64,000 nucleotides of DNA from Burkholderiaceae bacterium (lineage in GTDB: Bacteria > Pseudomonadota > Gammaproteobacteria > Burkholderiales > Burkholderiaceae_C), in NCBI GenBank assembly GCA_019751915.1, contig JAIEMS010000031.1:123415-187414 (forward strand). Reading direction: 5' to 3'. A model generated the notes under the pieces. The model did not search any database. It saw only the letters and a list, made by a program, of their open reading frames with translations, and was not told where the DNA came from. Shown here one piece after another: positions 38,877 to 48,476 of this stretch. A program made the translations under genes and the position numbers. How positions within the stretch are numbered: the first letter of the stretch is position 1; every line of letters begins with the position of its first letter.

Positions 38877-39917
38877 TCAAGCCAGTGCCCGGGCCATGCG
38901 GACGGCCTCGATCAGGCTGCCCGCATCGGCCACGCCTTGACCGGCAATATCAAACGCTGTGCCGTGGTCGGGGCTGGTGCGTACCAAGGGCAGTCCCAGC
39001 GTGACGTTGACACCTTTGTCCACCCCCAAGTATTTGACGGGAATCAGCCCTTGGTCGTGGTACATCGCCAGCACCACATCAAACTCGCCCGGCTTGGTGG
39101 CGCTGTGGCGCGCGCGCATGAACACGGTGTCGGGGGCCAGCGGGCCAGTGACATGCAGGCCCTGCGCCCGTGCCGCTGCAATGGCCGGGGCGATGTGTTC
39201 GATCTCCTCGCGGCCAAACAAACCGCCTTCGCCAGCATGGGGATTTAACCCGGCCACTGCAATGTGCGGCGCGCGGCCTAGGCTGCGTTGCAAGGCGGTG
39301 TGCGTAATCAGCAGCGTTTGCAACACGTTGTCTTGCGTCACTGCGGCCAAGGCCTCGCGCAGCGAGATATGGATGCTGACCAGCACCGTGCGCAATTCGT
39401 CGTTGGCAAGCATCATCCGCACCGGCATTTGGGCCAGCGTGACACCCGCATGGGCCGCAGCCTGTGCCTGTAGCAGTTCGGTATGGCCGGGGTAATCGAC
39501 CCCAGCGGCGTGCAGTGCTTCTTTGTGCAGCGGTGCGGTAATGAGTCCGGCCACCTCGCCGCGCAGCGCCGCCTGCGCCGCCCACACCACGCACTCGGCT
39601 GCGGCCCGTCCGGCCTGTGCGCTGATTTGACCAAAGGGCTGTGGCCCGGGCAGTCCGGGCAGTTGCCACACGGGCAGGCAGCGCGGGGGCACATGGAGTG
39701 CGTCTTGTGGGTTGTCGAGCAGCGCCACCGGCAGCTCGGGCACACCGGGGCGCAGCGTGCATTGCGCCGCACGGCGCAGCGTTGCCACATCACCGACAAC
39801 AAAGCACCCGCGCAGAGCGTCGGGGGCATCGCGAAAGGCTTTGGCGATGGTTTCGGGGCCAATACCGGCGCTGTCGCCTTGGGTGATGGCAAAAAGCGGT
39901 GCAGAGGGGGTGGACAT
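38877..39917 (-). CDS. pdxA: 4-hydroxythreonine-4-phosphate dehydrogenase
   Basis: NAD-dependent enzyme of pyridoxal-5'-phosphate synthesis. The 346-residue protein has ITQGDSAGIGPE near the start, the metal-binding His in YPGHTELLQ, and MYHDQGLIPVKYLGVDKG followed by TSPDHGTAFDIAGQGVAD. I chose ATG 39917 (MSTPSAPLFAIT); an in-frame start five codons upstream is possible because no strong ribosome site is visible. An intergenic repeat lies just upstream. Confidence 0.95.
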   Translation of the reverse strand: MSTPSAPLFAITQGDSAGIGPETIAKAFRDAPDALRGCFVVGDVATLRRAAQCTLRPGVPELPVALLDNPQDALHVPPRCLPVWQLPGLPGPQPFGQISAQAGRAAAECVVWAAQAALRGEVAGLITAPLHKEALHAAGVDYPGHTELLQAQAAAHAGVTLAQMPVRMMLANDELRTVLVSIHISLREALAAVTQDNVLQTLLITHTALQRSLGRAPHIAVAGLNPHAGEGGLFGREEIEHIAPAIAAARAQGLHVTGPLAPDTVFMRARHSATKPGEFDVVLAMYHDQGLIPVKYLGVDKGVNVTLGLPLVRTSPDHGTAFDIAGQGVADAGSLIEAVRMARALA

Positions 39918-39930
39918 CGGTTTTTTCAGC

Positions 39931-39980
39931 AAAAAAGGCTTCTAGCCCTTGCCAGTAAATAATTTGCAGCTATAAAAAAG
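39931..39980. repeat. Dispersed intergenic repeat between pdxA and nif3
   Basis: GGCTTCTAGCCCTTGCCAGT followed by AATTTGCAGCTATAAAAAAG: the GGC.TCTAGCCCTT module then the AGCTAT module, in the same order as the copy at 17358. Confidence 0.65.
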
Positions 39981-40017
39981 AGAGTGAATCTCGGCTTGGT
40001 ACGGCAGTGCCCGTGCC

Positions 40018-40767
40018 TCAAGCCGGGTTGTCAATGTCGATGAAAAGGTGCTCGATGCCATGCTGCGCTGCCATCTGTGCGGCCACTGCTGCCACGCCAT
40101 AGCGCTCGGTTGCGTGGTGGCCGGCTGCAATAAAGGCCACGCCCATTTCGCGTGCCAAATGGGTTTGTGGCTCCGAGATTTCTCCGGTCACAAAGGCATC
40201 GGCCCCGGCAGCAATGGCGGCTTCAAAGTAGCTTTGGGCACCGCCGCTGCACCAAGCGACCCGGCGGACAGGCCGGGCATCGGGCTGCACCAGTGTGGCG
40301 CTGCGGCCTAGCACCTGCTCGATGTGTTGCGCCAAGCTTTGCGCGTTGTCGTAATCGACCGTTGCCACGCAGCCCAGCGCTTGTTCGCCAAAATGGGCAT
40401 CGCACGTCCAGCCTAACAATTGGCCCAAGCGGGCGTTGTTGCCCAGCTCGGGGTGTGCGTCCAGCGGCAGGTGGTAAGCCAGCAGGTTGATGTCGTGGGC
40501 CAGCAGCAGGCGCAGGCGCTCTTTCATCCAGCCAGTGATGCGCCCGTCTTGGCCGCGCCAAAACAGTCCGTGGTGAACCAAAATGGCATCGGCATTCTGG
40601 GCAATGGCCGCTTCAATCAGCGCCCGGCTGGCGGTCACGCCGCTGACCAAGCGCGCAATCTGGGGTTTGCCTTCGACCTGTAGCCCGTTCGGGCCGTAGT
40701 CTTTAAAGCGTTCGGGTTGCAGTAAATCGTCAAGGCTTTGTAACAGCGTGGTGCGTGCAGTGCTCAT
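40018..40767 (-). CDS. Nif3-like dinuclear metal centre protein (YbgI/DUF34 family)
   Basis: A 249-residue Nif3/YbgI protein. The metal-binding His and Asp residues sit in DAILVHHGLFW near residues 60-70, LLAYHLPLDAHPELGNN near 96-112 and the C-terminal AGHHATERYGV. The biochemical role of the family is unsettled (proposed GTP cyclohydrolase-like or metal-handling). I chose ATG 40767; upstream in-frame sequence is not conserved in type. It is divergent from the HtrA protease gene. Confidence 0.92.
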   Translation of the reverse strand: MSTARTTLLQSLDDLLQPERFKDYGPNGLQVEGKPQIARLVSGVTASRALIEAAIAQNADAILVHHGLFWRGQDGRITGWMKERLRLLLAHDINLLAYHLPLDAHPELGNNARLGQLLGWTCDAHFGEQALGCVATVDYDNAQSLAQHIEQVLGRSATLVQPDARPVRRVAWCSGGAQSYFEAAIAAGADAFVTGEISEPQTHLAREMGVAFIAAGHHATERYGVAAVAAQMAAQHGIEHLFIDIDNPA

Positions 40768-40910
40768 GCCTGCATTGTGGCGCAGCACAAGCCCGGCAGG
40801 GGTGCTGTTTGTGCGAGACAATACCCGCTTGCACTGCCTGCTGCGGGCTTGCAGACAGGCCATGAGGCCCCCACTTGAACCGTTCTACCAAAATCCGAAG
40901 TTAGTTTGAG

Positions 40911-42059
40911 ATGAAGCGCTTGTGGCTGTTGTTTTCCCAGACCGTGACGGTGTTCGTCGCGGCCTATTTTGTCGTGGCAACGCTCCAACCCGATTGGCTG
41001 GCGCACGGTTTCAAGCGCTCGGGTGCGGGTATCGCACTGATTGAGGCCCCCGCCGTCGATGCGCCCGCGCCTGCACCGGGCAGTTTTAGTCTGGCTGCAC
41101 GCAAAGCTGCGCCAGCGGTGGTCAGCATCAACACCAGCAAAGCGGTGCGCCACCCGCGCAGCAACGACCCGTGGTTTCAGTTCTTCTTTGGCGACCAAGG
41201 CAGCCAAGCGCAAGCGGGCTTGGGCAGCGGTGTCATCATCAGTCCCGATGGCTACATCCTGACCAACAACCACGTTGTTGAGGGTGCCGACGAAATCGAA
41301 GTCACCTTGACCGACAGCCGCCGCGCCCGCGCCCGCACCGTCGGCACCGACCCCGAGACCGATTTGGCGATCCTGAAAATTGAACTCGACAAACTGCCGG
41401 TGATCGTGCTGGGCAACTCCGACCAACTGGCCGTGGGCGACCATGTGCTGGCGATTGGCAACCCGTTTGGGGTCGGCCAGACCGTCACCAGTGGCATCGT
41501 CAGCGCGCTGGGGCGTACCCAGTTGGGCATCAATACGTTTGAGAACTTTATCCAAACCGACGCGGCCATCAATCCCGGCAACTCGGGCGGCGCGCTGGTC
41601 GATGCTTATGGCAACCTGCAAGGCATCAACACGGCGATTTATTCGCGCTCGGGCGGTAGCATGGGCATTGGGTTTGCCATTCCGGTCTCGACCGCGAAAA
41701 TGGTGCTCGATGGCATCGTCAAAGAAGGCCGCGTCACGCGCGGCTGGATTGGTGTTGAGCCGAGCGAGCTGTCGCCGGAGCTGGCCGAAACCTTTGGTGT
41801 CAAGGCTGCTGAAGGGGTCATCATCACCGGGGTGCTGCAAGATGGGCCAGCGGCGCTGGCGGGCATGCGTCCCGGCGATGTGATCGTGCGCGTGGCCGAC
41901 AAAGCCGTCACCAGTGTGCCCTCGTTGCTGGCGACGGTGGCCTCGCTCAAGCCCGGCGTGCAGGCGGCATTTCAGGTGCAACGCGGTGAGCGCCTGCTCG
42001 AGTTGGGCATCACCCCCGGCTTGCGGCCACCGCAAGCCCAGCGTGCGCAGCAACGTTGA
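40911..42059 (+). CDS. HtrA/DegS-type periplasmic serine protease
   Basis: Trypsin-like quality-control protease with one PDZ domain, 382 residues. It has an N-terminal membrane anchor or signal (about 4-25), the catalytic triad His121 (TNNHVVEG), Asp151 (DPETDLAIL) and Ser225 (NPGNSGGAL), and one PDZ domain from about 280 to 370. A single PDZ and an uncleaved anchor resemble DegS more than DegP. It is divergent from nif3 and convergent with tatC; this neighbourhood is typical for the order. Confidence 0.93.
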   Translation: MKRLWLLFSQTVTVFVAAYFVVATLQPDWLAHGFKRSGAGIALIEAPAVDAPAPAPGSFSLAARKAAPAVVSINTSKAVRHPRSNDPWFQFFFGDQGSQAQAGLGSGVIISPDGYILTNNHVVEGADEIEVTLTDSRRARARTVGTDPETDLAILKIELDKLPVIVLGNSDQLAVGDHVLAIGNPFGVGQTVTSGIVSALGRTQLGINTFENFIQTDAAINPGNSGGALVDAYGNLQGINTAIYSRSGGSMGIGFAIPVSTAKMVLDGIVKEGRVTRGWIGVEPSELSPELAETFGVKAAEGVIITGVLQDGPAALAGMRPGDVIVRVADKAVTSVPSLLATVASLKPGVQAAFQVQRGERLLELGITPGLRPPQAQRAQQR

Positions 42060-42072
42060 TGTTGGTTGCGTA

Positions 42073-42090
42073 AGCTACTAAAATAATAGC
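42073..42090. repeat. Short intergenic repeat module
   Basis: AGCTACTAAAATAATAGC, the palindromic module only, between the convergent htrA-type and tatC genes. Confidence 0.5.
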
Positions 42091-42136
42091 AAACTATGCT
42101 GATGGAGAAGGCGCTGGAGGCGCTTTGGGGTCAAAT

Positions 42137-42931
42137 TTAGGAAGAAGATGCCGCTGAATCGGCTTCCTGCGGCGCTTGGGTGTGTTGGATGAAAATTTGG
42201 GCCGCCCAAATTCCCAACTCATACAGCAGGCACATGGGAACTGCCAGCGCCAACTGCGAGACCACATCGGGCGGCGTGACAACGGCAGCAATCACAAACG
42301 CCAGCACAATGAAGTAGCCGCGAAACTCCCTGAGTTTGGCAATACTGACAATGCCCATGCGTGCCAGCACAATCACCACAATCGGCACTTCAAACGACAA
42401 GCCAAAAGCCAAAAACATCGTCAGCACAAAACCCAAGTAGGCCTCGATGTCAGGCGCGGCGGTGATGCTCTTGGGTGCAAAGCTCTGGATAAAGCTAAAA
42501 ACTTGGCCGAAGACAAAAAAGTAGCAAAAACACACGCCGACAAAAAACAGCACGGTGCTGGAAATCACCAACGGAAGCACCAGTTTCTTTTCGTGCGCAT
42601 ACAGCCCCGGTGCCACAAACGCCCAGACCTGCCACAGCACAAAGGGCAGCGCCAGTAAAAAAGCCGCCATCAGCAAAATTTTCAAAGGCACCATGAACGG
42701 CGAAATGACCGACGTGGCGATCAGCGTCGCCCCCTTGGGCAGGTGCGCCACCAGCGGCGCAGCCAGCAGGTCGTACAACGCGCCGGGGCCGGGAAAGAAA
42801 AACAGCAAGGCCGCCACAACGCCCACGGCAATCAGTGCCTTGACCAGCCGGTCACGCAGCTCCACCAAGTGCTGCACAAAGGGCTGCTCGGTGCCCGCGA
42901 GTTCGTCGTCGTTGGAAGGTGTTTGGGACAT
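42137..42931 (-). CDS. tatC: Twin-arginine translocase subunit TatC
   Basis: Receptor core of the Tat export system. The 264-residue protein has six hydrophobic helices, the N-terminal QPFVQHLVELRDRLVKALIA region and the conserved FEVPIVVIVLARMGIVS segment. Third gene of tatABC on the minus strand, 21 bases after tatB. The C-terminal tail is polar and Ser-rich. Confidence 0.96.
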   Translation of the reverse strand: MSQTPSNDDELAGTEQPFVQHLVELRDRLVKALIAVGVVAALLFFFPGPGALYDLLAAPLVAHLPKGATLIATSVISPFMVPLKILLMAAFLLALPFVLWQVWAFVAPGLYAHEKKLVLPLVISSTVLFFVGVCFCYFFVFGQVFSFIQSFAPKSITAAPDIEAYLGFVLTMFLAFGLSFEVPIVVIVLARMGIVSIAKLREFRGYFIVLAFVIAAVVTPPDVVSQLALAVPMCLLYELGIWAAQIFIQHTQAPQEADSAASSS

Positions 42932-42952
42932 GAAAGAAAAAGAGTCTGCGGG

Positions 42953-43414
42953 CTATTTTTGTGGCCGGTAACGCGCCACGCGCGCCGCACCCGACAGGGC
43001 TTTGGTGCGGACACCATGGCGCGACTTGTACCACTGTGGCATGGCCCCGCGCTTGAGCCGCCAATTTTTGCCCGGATTTTTATAGGTCGGCACCACGTTG
43101 GCGCTGCCCGCAGCATCCCAACTGGAAGCGTCCAGCCGGGTGGCATCGGCCCAGTCTTGTTCAAAAGCGCTGGCGCTGGTTTGGATCGAGTGCTCGACAT
43201 CGCGCGCAGCCCCCTCGACCGTTTCTTTCATTTTTCGCAGCTCATCAAGCTCCATGGAGCGATTGACCTCGGACTTGACATCGGCCACATAGCGCTGCGC
43301 TTTGCCGAGCAAAGTTCCCACAGTGCGCGCCACGCGCGGCAGCTTTTCGGGGCCAATGACAATCAAAGCCACGGCACCGATCAGTGCCAACTTGGAAAAA
43401 TCGAGGTCAAACAT
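42953..43414 (-). CDS. tatB: Twin-arginine translocase subunit TatB
   Basis: Tat component that binds the signal peptide with TatC. It has 153 residues: an N-terminal [30 protein letters not shown] stretch forming the membrane and amphipathic helix, then a long charged region. The GPEKLP motif is typical of TatB. It lies 29 bases after tatA. Confidence 0.94.
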   Translation of the reverse strand: MFDLDFSKLALIGAVALIVIGPEKLPRVARTVGTLLGKAQRYVADVKSEVNRSMELDELRKMKETVEGAARDVEHSIQTSASAFEQDWADATRLDASSWDAAGSANVVPTYKNPGKNWRLKRGAMPQWYKSRHGVRTKALSGAARVARYRPQK

Positions 43415-43443
43415 CGAACCCGGTGCCCGGTAAATTCAGGGGT

Positions 43444-43686
43444 TTAGCTTTTTTGCTTGGCTTGGACATCAATGGTGTTTTTGTCGGTGGCGGTTTGGTT
43501 TGCCACTTGCCCGGTGGCAGCAGGGGCCTCGGGGCTGTGCTCGGCTGCGCCGTCTTTCATGCCATCTTTGAAGCCCTTGACAGCGCCGCCCAAATCAGCG
43601 CCCATGTTCTTGAGCTTCTTGGTGCCAAACACCATGACGACGATCAGCAGCACGATCAGCCAGTGCCAAATGGAAAACGAACCCAT
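43444..43686 (-). CDS. tatA: Twin-arginine translocase subunit TatA
   Basis: Pore-forming Tat subunit of 80 residues: short membrane helix ([20 protein letters not shown]), the [20 protein letters not shown] amphipathic helix and an acidic, Ala-rich tail. First of the tatABC genes; AGGAGG precedes ATG 43686. Confidence 0.95.
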   Translation of the reverse strand: MGSFSIWHWLIVLLIVVMVFGTKKLKNMGADLGGAVKGFKDGMKDGAAEHSPEAPAATGQVANQTATDKNTIDVQAKQKS

Positions 43687-43729
43687 ATGAAATACCTCCT
43701 AACGAATACGGTCGATGCTGGGCACCAGA

Positions 43730-44086
43730 TCAGCCCTTGAACCAAGGACGCGGGCCACCCATGACGTGAATGTGCAGATGGTGGACTTCTTGCCCACCTT
43801 CAAGCCCGGTGTTGGTGAGAATGCGAAAACCGCCCTCGGGGTAGGGATTGCAGCCTTGCTCTAGCGCCAAACGCGGGGCCAGCAGCATCATGCGCCCGAG
43901 CAAACCGGCATGCTCGGGTTGCACCTGTGCCATCGACGCAATGTGCAACTTGGGCACCATCAAAAAATGCACGGGTGCCCAAGGATGAATGTCGTGGAAG
44001 GCGAAAATTTCTTCGTCTTCATAAACTTTGCGGGACGGAATCTGACCGGCAATGATTTTGCAAAAAAGGCAGTTCGGATCGTGCAT
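43730..44086 (-). CDS. HIT family (HINT-like) nucleotide hydrolase
   Basis: A 118-residue histidine-triad protein. CLFCKIIAGQIPS is at the start and the triad is HHLHIHVMGG near residues 103-112. It probably hydrolyses purine nucleoside phosphoramidates. I chose ATG 44086; the frame is open 19 codons further up with no homology. It lies between the DUF4870-like gene and tatA, as usual in this order. Confidence 0.93.
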   Translation of the reverse strand: MHDPNCLFCKIIAGQIPSRKVYEDEEIFAFHDIHPWAPVHFLMVPKLHIASMAQVQPEHAGLLGRMMLLAPRLALEQGCNPYPEGGFRILTNTGLEGGQEVHHLHIHVMGGPRPWFKG

Positions 44087-44132
44087 AGTGAAATTTCCAT
44101 CGGCCTTGGAGCGGGGCTGTGCGTCGGGAGGG

Positions 44133-44519
44133 TTAATCTTCAAGTGCTTGGTATTGGTTCATTGCCACCATGCCACGCACGATGCGGTACAAAAACCACA
44201 GCGAAATCAAACCCCAAGCCAACCAACCCGGAAAGACGAACAGCAGCCACAGCGGTGCCGTGACCACGTACAGCACCCCAGCCCACCACACTGTGCGGAT
44301 GCGCCAGGCAAAATGGCTGGCCTGCCAAGTGCCGCTAGCGTCGCCTTTTTTGAGTAAATCAATCACCAACGCAATCACCAAAAGCGCCACGCTCGGTTGG
44401 GCACCCGGCACTACAGCACCCACCGCAACGATCAGGTGCAGCACATAGCTGATCCAGCCCCAAGCTCTGAGTCCTTGGGCCTTTTCATCTTTGGTCAGTA
44501 CGTCGATGATGTCGCTCAC
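44133..44519 (-). CDS. DUF4870-like small membrane protein
   Basis: A 128-residue protein with three or four hydrophobic helices and an [20 protein letters not shown] start. It resembles DUF4870-type membrane proteins of unknown function. Its start overlaps the hisE stop by four bases (ATGA), so it is translated as part of the his operon although it is not a histidine enzyme. Confidence 0.7.
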   Translation of the reverse strand: MSDIIDVLTKDEKAQGLRAWGWISYVLHLIVAVGAVVPGAQPSVALLVIALVIDLLKKGDASGTWQASHFAWRIRTVWWAGVLYVVTAPLWLLFVFPGWLAWGLISLWFLYRIVRGMVAMNQYQALED

Positions 44520-44935
44520 GGCGCGCCTTCTTGGATGGCCCGGGCAACGGCTTTGCGCAGGGCTTTTTCTTCAATGCCGCTGATGCCTTCGCGCCGCTCC
44601 AGCTCGGCAATCACGTCGGCGGGCGTGAGGTTGTAGTAGGCCAGCGCTACCATCGAGTGAAACCACAAGTCGGCCATCTCGTAGACCACTTTGGCTTTGT
44701 CTGCGCCGTGGTCAACGTCTTTGGCTGCCATGACCACTTCGGTGGCTTCTTCACCGATTTTCTTTAAAAACGATTCGGGGCCTTTGTGCAGCAAGCGCGC
44801 AACGTAGCTGTTCTCGGGGTCGCCGCCGTTGGCAACTTTGCGGCTCTCGATGATGGCCGCAAGGCGAGCGAGCGCGCCCTCAGAGGATGTGGCGGCTGGG
44901 GCGGTGGTGGGGTCTGAGGTGTGGCTCATGGGCAT
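44516..44935 (-). CDS. hisE: Phosphoribosyl-ATP pyrophosphatase
   Basis: Second step of histidine synthesis, PR-ATP to PR-AMP. It has 139 residues with the MazG-like core [20 protein letters not shown] followed by VVMAAKD and the [16 protein letters not shown] helix. The start overlaps the hisI stop (TGATG); a second ATG two codons on is also possible. HisE and HisI are separate proteins here, not the fused HisIE of enterics. Confidence 0.94.
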   Translation of the reverse strand: MPMSHTSDPTTAPAATSSEGALARLAAIIESRKVANGGDPENSYVARLLHKGPESFLKKIGEEATEVVMAAKDVDHGADKAKVVYEMADLWFHSMVALAYYNLTPADVIAELERREGISGIEEKALRKAVARAIQEGAP

Positions 44936-45324
44936 CACTTGTAGATGGATTGCGGGTCTTTCAAGACTGGATCGGCACTGTGCCAAACGCCATCGCGCAA
45001 AACGCTGAAAAAGCAGCTGTGCCGGCCTGTGTGGCAGGCGATGCCGGGAGCATGGCCCAATTGCGTCACTTTGAGCAGCACCACATCGTTGTCGCAGTCG
45101 AGGCGGATTTCGTGGACGGTTTGCACATGGCCGGACTCTTCGCCCTTGAACCACAGCTTGCCACGCGAGCGGCTGAAATACACCGCCCGGCCCAGCTCGG
45201 CGGTTTTTTGCAGTGCCTCGCGGTTCATCCAAGCGAACATCAGCACGTCGCCCGTACCCTGCTCTTGTGCAATGACGGGCACCAAGCCCTGCACATCCCA
45301 TTTGACTTGATCGATCCAGTTCAT
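44935..45324 (-). CDS. hisI: Phosphoribosyl-AMP cyclohydrolase
   Basis: Third step of histidine synthesis. It has 129 residues with [30 protein letters not shown] and the zinc ligands in RLDCDND and [11 protein letters not shown] chose ATG 45324 ([10 protein letters not shown]), since the frame upstream runs into the intergenic repeat at 45371. It overlaps hisE by one base. Confidence 0.95.
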   Translation of the reverse strand: MNWIDQVKWDVQGLVPVIAQEQGTGDVLMFAWMNREALQKTAELGRAVYFSRSRGKLWFKGEESGHVQTVHEIRLDCDNDVVLLKVTQLGHAPGIACHTGRHSCFFSVLRDGVWHSADPVLKDPQSIYK

Positions 45325-45370
45325 GGTGCCATTGTCGGTGATTTGCGGGGCTGTGGTGGAAAACCCCAAT

Positions 45371-45425
45371 GCTACAAAAATGGTAGCTATTGGTGCTGTC
45401 ACTGTAAGGGCTAGAGGCCTTTTTT
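45371..45425. repeat. Dispersed intergenic repeat between hisF and hisI
   Basis: GCTACAAAAATGGTAGCTAT then AAGGGCTAGAGGCCTTTTTT. The AAGGGCTAGAGGCC part is the exact reverse complement of the module at 17358-17371. Confidence 0.7.
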
Positions 45426-45470
45426 GTTTGAAAATGCTGCCCGTAGCACTGGCAGGCAGCGCTCAAGCCA

Positions 45471-46271
45471 TTACAGCCGCACCGGAATGCCGCGTGCGGC
45501 CATGTGCTGCTTGGCCTGCTGGACGGTGTATTCGCCGTAGTGAAAGATGCTGGCGGCCAGTACGGCATCGGCCCCACCTTGTTGCACGCCATCGGCCAAA
45601 TGGTCGAGGTTGCCAACGCCGCCCGAGGCAATCACCGGCACGCTGACGGCATCGCTGACCGCGCGTGTCAGCGCCAAATCAAAGCCCGCCTTGGTGCCGT
45701 CACGGTCCATGCTGGTGAGCAAAATCTCGCCCGCGCCGCGCTGGGCCATTTCGGTGGCCCAAGCAACCGCATCGAGGCCAGTGTTTTTGCGCCCACCGTG
45801 GCTGTAAACGTCCCAGCCCGCCCCCATGACCTGCCCGTTGGCACCGATGCGCTGGGCATCTTCGGCACTGCGGCGCTTGGCATCGATGGCGACTACGATG
45901 CACTGTGCGCCGTACTTGGCCGAGACGGCGTTGATGATGTCTGGATTGGCCAGCGCCGCTGAGTTGAAGCTGGTTTTATCGGCACCGGCATTGAGCAAGC
46001 GGCGCACATCTTCTACCGTGCGCACGCCACCACCGACCGTCAGCGGAATAAACACTTGGCTGGCAACGGCTTCGATGATGTGCAAAATCAGGTCGCGCCC
46101 ATCGCTGGTGGCGGTGATGTCGAGAAAGGTCAGTTCATCGGCACCTTGCCCGTTGTAGCGGGCAGCGATTTCCACCGGATCACCGGCATCGCGCAGTTCA
46201 ACAAAATTGACCCCCTTGACGACCCGGCCCCCGGTCACGTCCAAGCACGGAATGATGCGTTTTGCCAGCAT
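45471..46271 (-). CDS. hisF: Imidazole glycerol phosphate synthase cyclase subunit
   Basis: Cyclase half of IGP synthase; uses ammonia from HisH to make imidazole glycerol phosphate and AICAR. The 266-residue TIM barrel has catalytic Asp11 ([15 protein letters not shown]) and Asp130 (VVAIDAKR). It is six bases downstream of hisA. Confidence 0.97.
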   Translation of the reverse strand: MLAKRIIPCLDVTGGRVVKGVNFVELRDAGDPVEIAARYNGQGADELTFLDITATSDGRDLILHIIEAVASQVFIPLTVGGGVRTVEDVRRLLNAGADKTSFNSAALANPDIINAVSAKYGAQCIVVAIDAKRRSAEDAQRIGANGQVMGAGWDVYSHGGRKNTGLDAVAWATEMAQRGAGEILLTSMDRDGTKAGFDLALTRAVSDAVSVPVIASGGVGNLDHLADGVQQGGADAVLAASIFHYGEYTVQQAKQHMAARGIPVRL

Positions 46272-46277
46272 GGTCGG

Positions 46278-47021
46278 TCAGCCTGCGGCCAGTGCATCGG
46301 CCCGGGCTTGGGCCGCAGCAAAATCGAGGTCGCCGGAGTAGATGGCACGGCCACAGATCACGCCCTGCACACCCTCGCTCTCGACGGCGCACAGTTGCTC
46401 AATGTCGGCCATGCTGCCCAAGCCACCCGAAGCAATCACAGGAATGGTCAGCGCTTGCGCCAGTTTGACCGTGGCTTCGACGTTGATGCCCGAGAGCATC
46501 CCATCGCGGCCAATGTCGGTGTAAATGATCGACTCCACACCCCAGTCTTGGAACTTCTTGCCCAGATCAGCCACTTCGTGGCCGGTCAGTTTGCTCCAGC
46601 CATCGGTGGCAACTTTGCCATCTTTGGCATCGAGTCCGACAATGATGTGACCGCCAAAGGCAGAGCAGGCATCTTTCAAGAAACCGGGGTTTTTGACCGC
46701 AGCGGTGCCGATGATGACGTAGCGCAAGCCGCCGTCGATGTATTTTTCGATGGTGTCGAGGTCGCGGATGCCGCCACCGAGTTGCACCGGAATATCGTCG
46801 CCAACCTCACGCAAAATCGCTTTGATGGCTGCGTAATTTTTCGGGGTGCCAGCAAAGGCGCCGTTCAAATCGACCAAGTGCAAACGCCGGGCACCGGCAT
46901 CCACCCACTTGCGGGCCATGGCGGCGGGGTCTTCGCCGAAGGTGGTGGATTGGTCCATATCGCCTTGTTTGAGGCGAACGCAGTGGCCGTCCTTGAGGTC
47001 GATGGCGGGAATGAGCAGCAT
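46278..47021 (-). CDS. hisA: ProFAR isomerase
   Basis: Isomerises ProFAR to PRFAR, an Amadori rearrangement. The 247-residue TIM barrel has Asp8 ([15 protein letters not shown]) and the second Asp in [13 protein letters not shown] chose ATG 47021 because HisA proteins start [10 protein letters not shown]; there is no good ribosome site, and the upstream in-frame extension is not conserved in type. Confidence 0.96.
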   Translation of the reverse strand: MLLIPAIDLKDGHCVRLKQGDMDQSTTFGEDPAAMARKWVDAGARRLHLVDLNGAFAGTPKNYAAIKAILREVGDDIPVQLGGGIRDLDTIEKYIDGGLRYVIIGTAAVKNPGFLKDACSAFGGHIIVGLDAKDGKVATDGWSKLTGHEVADLGKKFQDWGVESIIYTDIGRDGMLSGINVEATVKLAQALTIPVIASGGLGSMADIEQLCAVESEGVQGVICGRAIYSGDLDFAAAQARADALAAG

Positions 47022-47077
47022 GGTGAATTCAGAAAAAAAAGACTTCGACAGGCAGAAAAAAACAACAGCGCCGACGC

Positions 47078-47746
47078 TTAGGGATTCCAATGCAGAAAAT
47101 TGCGGTACAGAGCCAAACCCTGCTCGGCGCTTTTTTCTGGGTGAAATTGCGTGGCAAAAATATTATCGCGCGCCACGGCTGCGGCAAACGGGCCACCGTA
47201 GTCGGCTTCGCCAGCGCAGTGGCGCGGATCGGTGGGCCGGGCGTAAAAGCTGTGCACGAAGTAGAAGTAGCTGTTGTCGGGCACACCGGCCCACACTGGG
47301 TGAACCGCAGCATCGTGCGGTACTTGGCGCACTTGGTTCCAGCCCATTTGCGGTACCTTGAAGCGGCTGCCATCGCTTTGCAAGCGCTGGGCCAAGTCAA
47401 ATTTGAGCACCTCGCCCCCAATGAGCTGCAGGCCGGGGGTGTCGCCCTCGGCGCTGTGGTCGAGCAGCATCTGCATACCCACGCACACGCCAAACAGCGG
47501 TTTGGTGGCTGCAGCCTCCAGCACCGATGCTTGCAAGCCAGACTCGCGCAACTCGCGCATGCAGTCGGGCATAGCGCCTTGACCGGGCAAAACCACGCGC
47601 TGGGCCGCGCGTACCTCTTCGGGGCGCGACGTGACCAGCACCGTCCAGCCCGTGCCAGACGCTGCCGCCTGCACCGCTTGCGAGACAGAGCGCAAATTAC
47701 CCATGCCGTAGTCAACCACGGCGACTGTTTTTACTATTGAATTCAT
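47078..47746 (-). CDS. hisH: Imidazole glycerol phosphate synthase glutaminase subunit
   Basis: Class I glutamine amidotransferase feeding ammonia to HisF. It has 222 residues with nucleophile Cys88 in [10 protein letters not shown] and the His-x-Glu pair in ATQFHPEKS. The ATG at 47746 lies inside an intergenic repeat copy (TAGCTATGAA) and has no visible ribosome site. Confidence 0.95.
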   Translation of the reverse strand: MNSIVKTVAVVDYGMGNLRSVSQAVQAAASGTGWTVLVTSRPEEVRAAQRVVLPGQGAMPDCMRELRESGLQASVLEAAATKPLFGVCVGMQMLLDHSAEGDTPGLQLIGGEVLKFDLAQRLQSDGSRFKVPQMGWNQVRQVPHDAAVHPVWAGVPDNSYFYFVHSFYARPTDPRHCAGEADYGGPFAAAVARDNIFATQFHPEKSAEQGLALYRNFLHWNP

Positions 47747-47790
47747 AGCTATCAGCGCATACCAGACCTAGGCTAGAGGCCTGTTTGGCT
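47744..47790. repeat. Dispersed intergenic repeat between hisB and hisH
   Basis: CATAGCTATCAGCGC then CTAGGCTAGAGGCCTG: AGCTAT module and GCTAGAGGCC module in the same order as the copy at 45371. It contains the hisH start codon. Confidence 0.65.
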
Positions 47791-47798
47791 TGAAATCA

Positions 47799-48401
47799 TC
47801 AAAGAGAACCCTTGGTGGAAGGGATGGTGTCTGCCGCGCGTGCGTCTCGCTCTAAGGCCGCGCGCAAGGCTCTGGCAAAGGCCTTAAAAATGGTCTCGCA
47901 CTGGTGGTGGGCGTTGGTGCCCTTGAGGTTGTCAATGTGCAGCGTCACGCCCGCATGGTTGACAAACCCTTGGAAGAACTCAAACACCAACTGGGTATCG
48001 AGCTGGCCCAACATCGCGCTGGTAAAGCGCACATCCATGTGCAGCCCCGGACGGCCTGAAAAATCAACCACCACGCGGCTCAAGGCTTCGTCCAGCGGCA
48101 CATAGGCGTGACCGTAGCGGCGAATGCCTTTTTTGTCGCCCACAGCCTTGGCAAAGGCTTGGCCCAGCGTGATGCCGATGTCTTCGACGGTGTGGTGGCC
48201 GTCAATGTGCAAATCGCCCTGACACTCCACATCAAGGTCAATCAGGCCGTGGCGGGCAATTTGCTCGACCATGTGGTCGAGAAAACCAATGCCGGTGTGC
48301 AGGCGTGACTGGCCGGTGCCATCGAGATTCAGGCGCACGGTGATCTCGGTTTCGAGGGTACGACGGGAGACTTCGGCTTGCCGCATGTCAGGGGTCTTCA
48401 T
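47799..48401 (-). CDS. hisB: Imidazoleglycerol-phosphate dehydratase
   Basis: Dehydrates IGP to imidazole acetol phosphate. The 200-residue monofunctional enzyme has the manganese-binding HHTVEDIGI and [15 protein letters not shown] motifs and [15 protein letters not shown]. It lacks the phosphatase domain of enteric HisB. Two in-frame ATGs (48401 and 48386) are possible and neither has a good ribosome site; I kept the longer form. It now diverges from hisC. Confidence 0.95.
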   Translation of the reverse strand: MKTPDMRQAEVSRRTLETEITVRLNLDGTGQSRLHTGIGFLDHMVEQIARHGLIDLDVECQGDLHIDGHHTVEDIGITLGQAFAKAVGDKKGIRRYGHAYVPLDEALSRVVVDFSGRPGLHMDVRFTSAMLGQLDTQLVFEFFQGFVNHAGVTLHIDNLKGTNAHHQCETIFKAFARALRAALERDARAADTIPSTKGSL

Positions 48402-48424
48402 TCGGTGGGGAGGGGGTGCAAAAC

Positions 48425-48448
48425 GGGGCATGATAGCATTCATGCCCC
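48425..48448. promoter_or_regulatory. Inverted repeat between divergent hisB and hisC
   Basis: GGGGCATGA-TAGCAT-TCATGCCCC is a perfect 9-bp inverted repeat, centred in the 75 bases between the hisB and hisC starts. It may be an operator or a hairpin in one or both leaders. No T-run follows, so it is not a standard terminator. Confidence 0.45.
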
Positions 48449-48476
48449 TCTCGCCACCTCCTGGGTACCCCATCGT

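Noticed and set aside
40874..40910. A sigma-E promoter before the HtrA-type protease
   Set aside because: GAAC and TCCGAA elements are present but the -35 lacks GGAACTT and the spacing is uncertain, so I did not list it.
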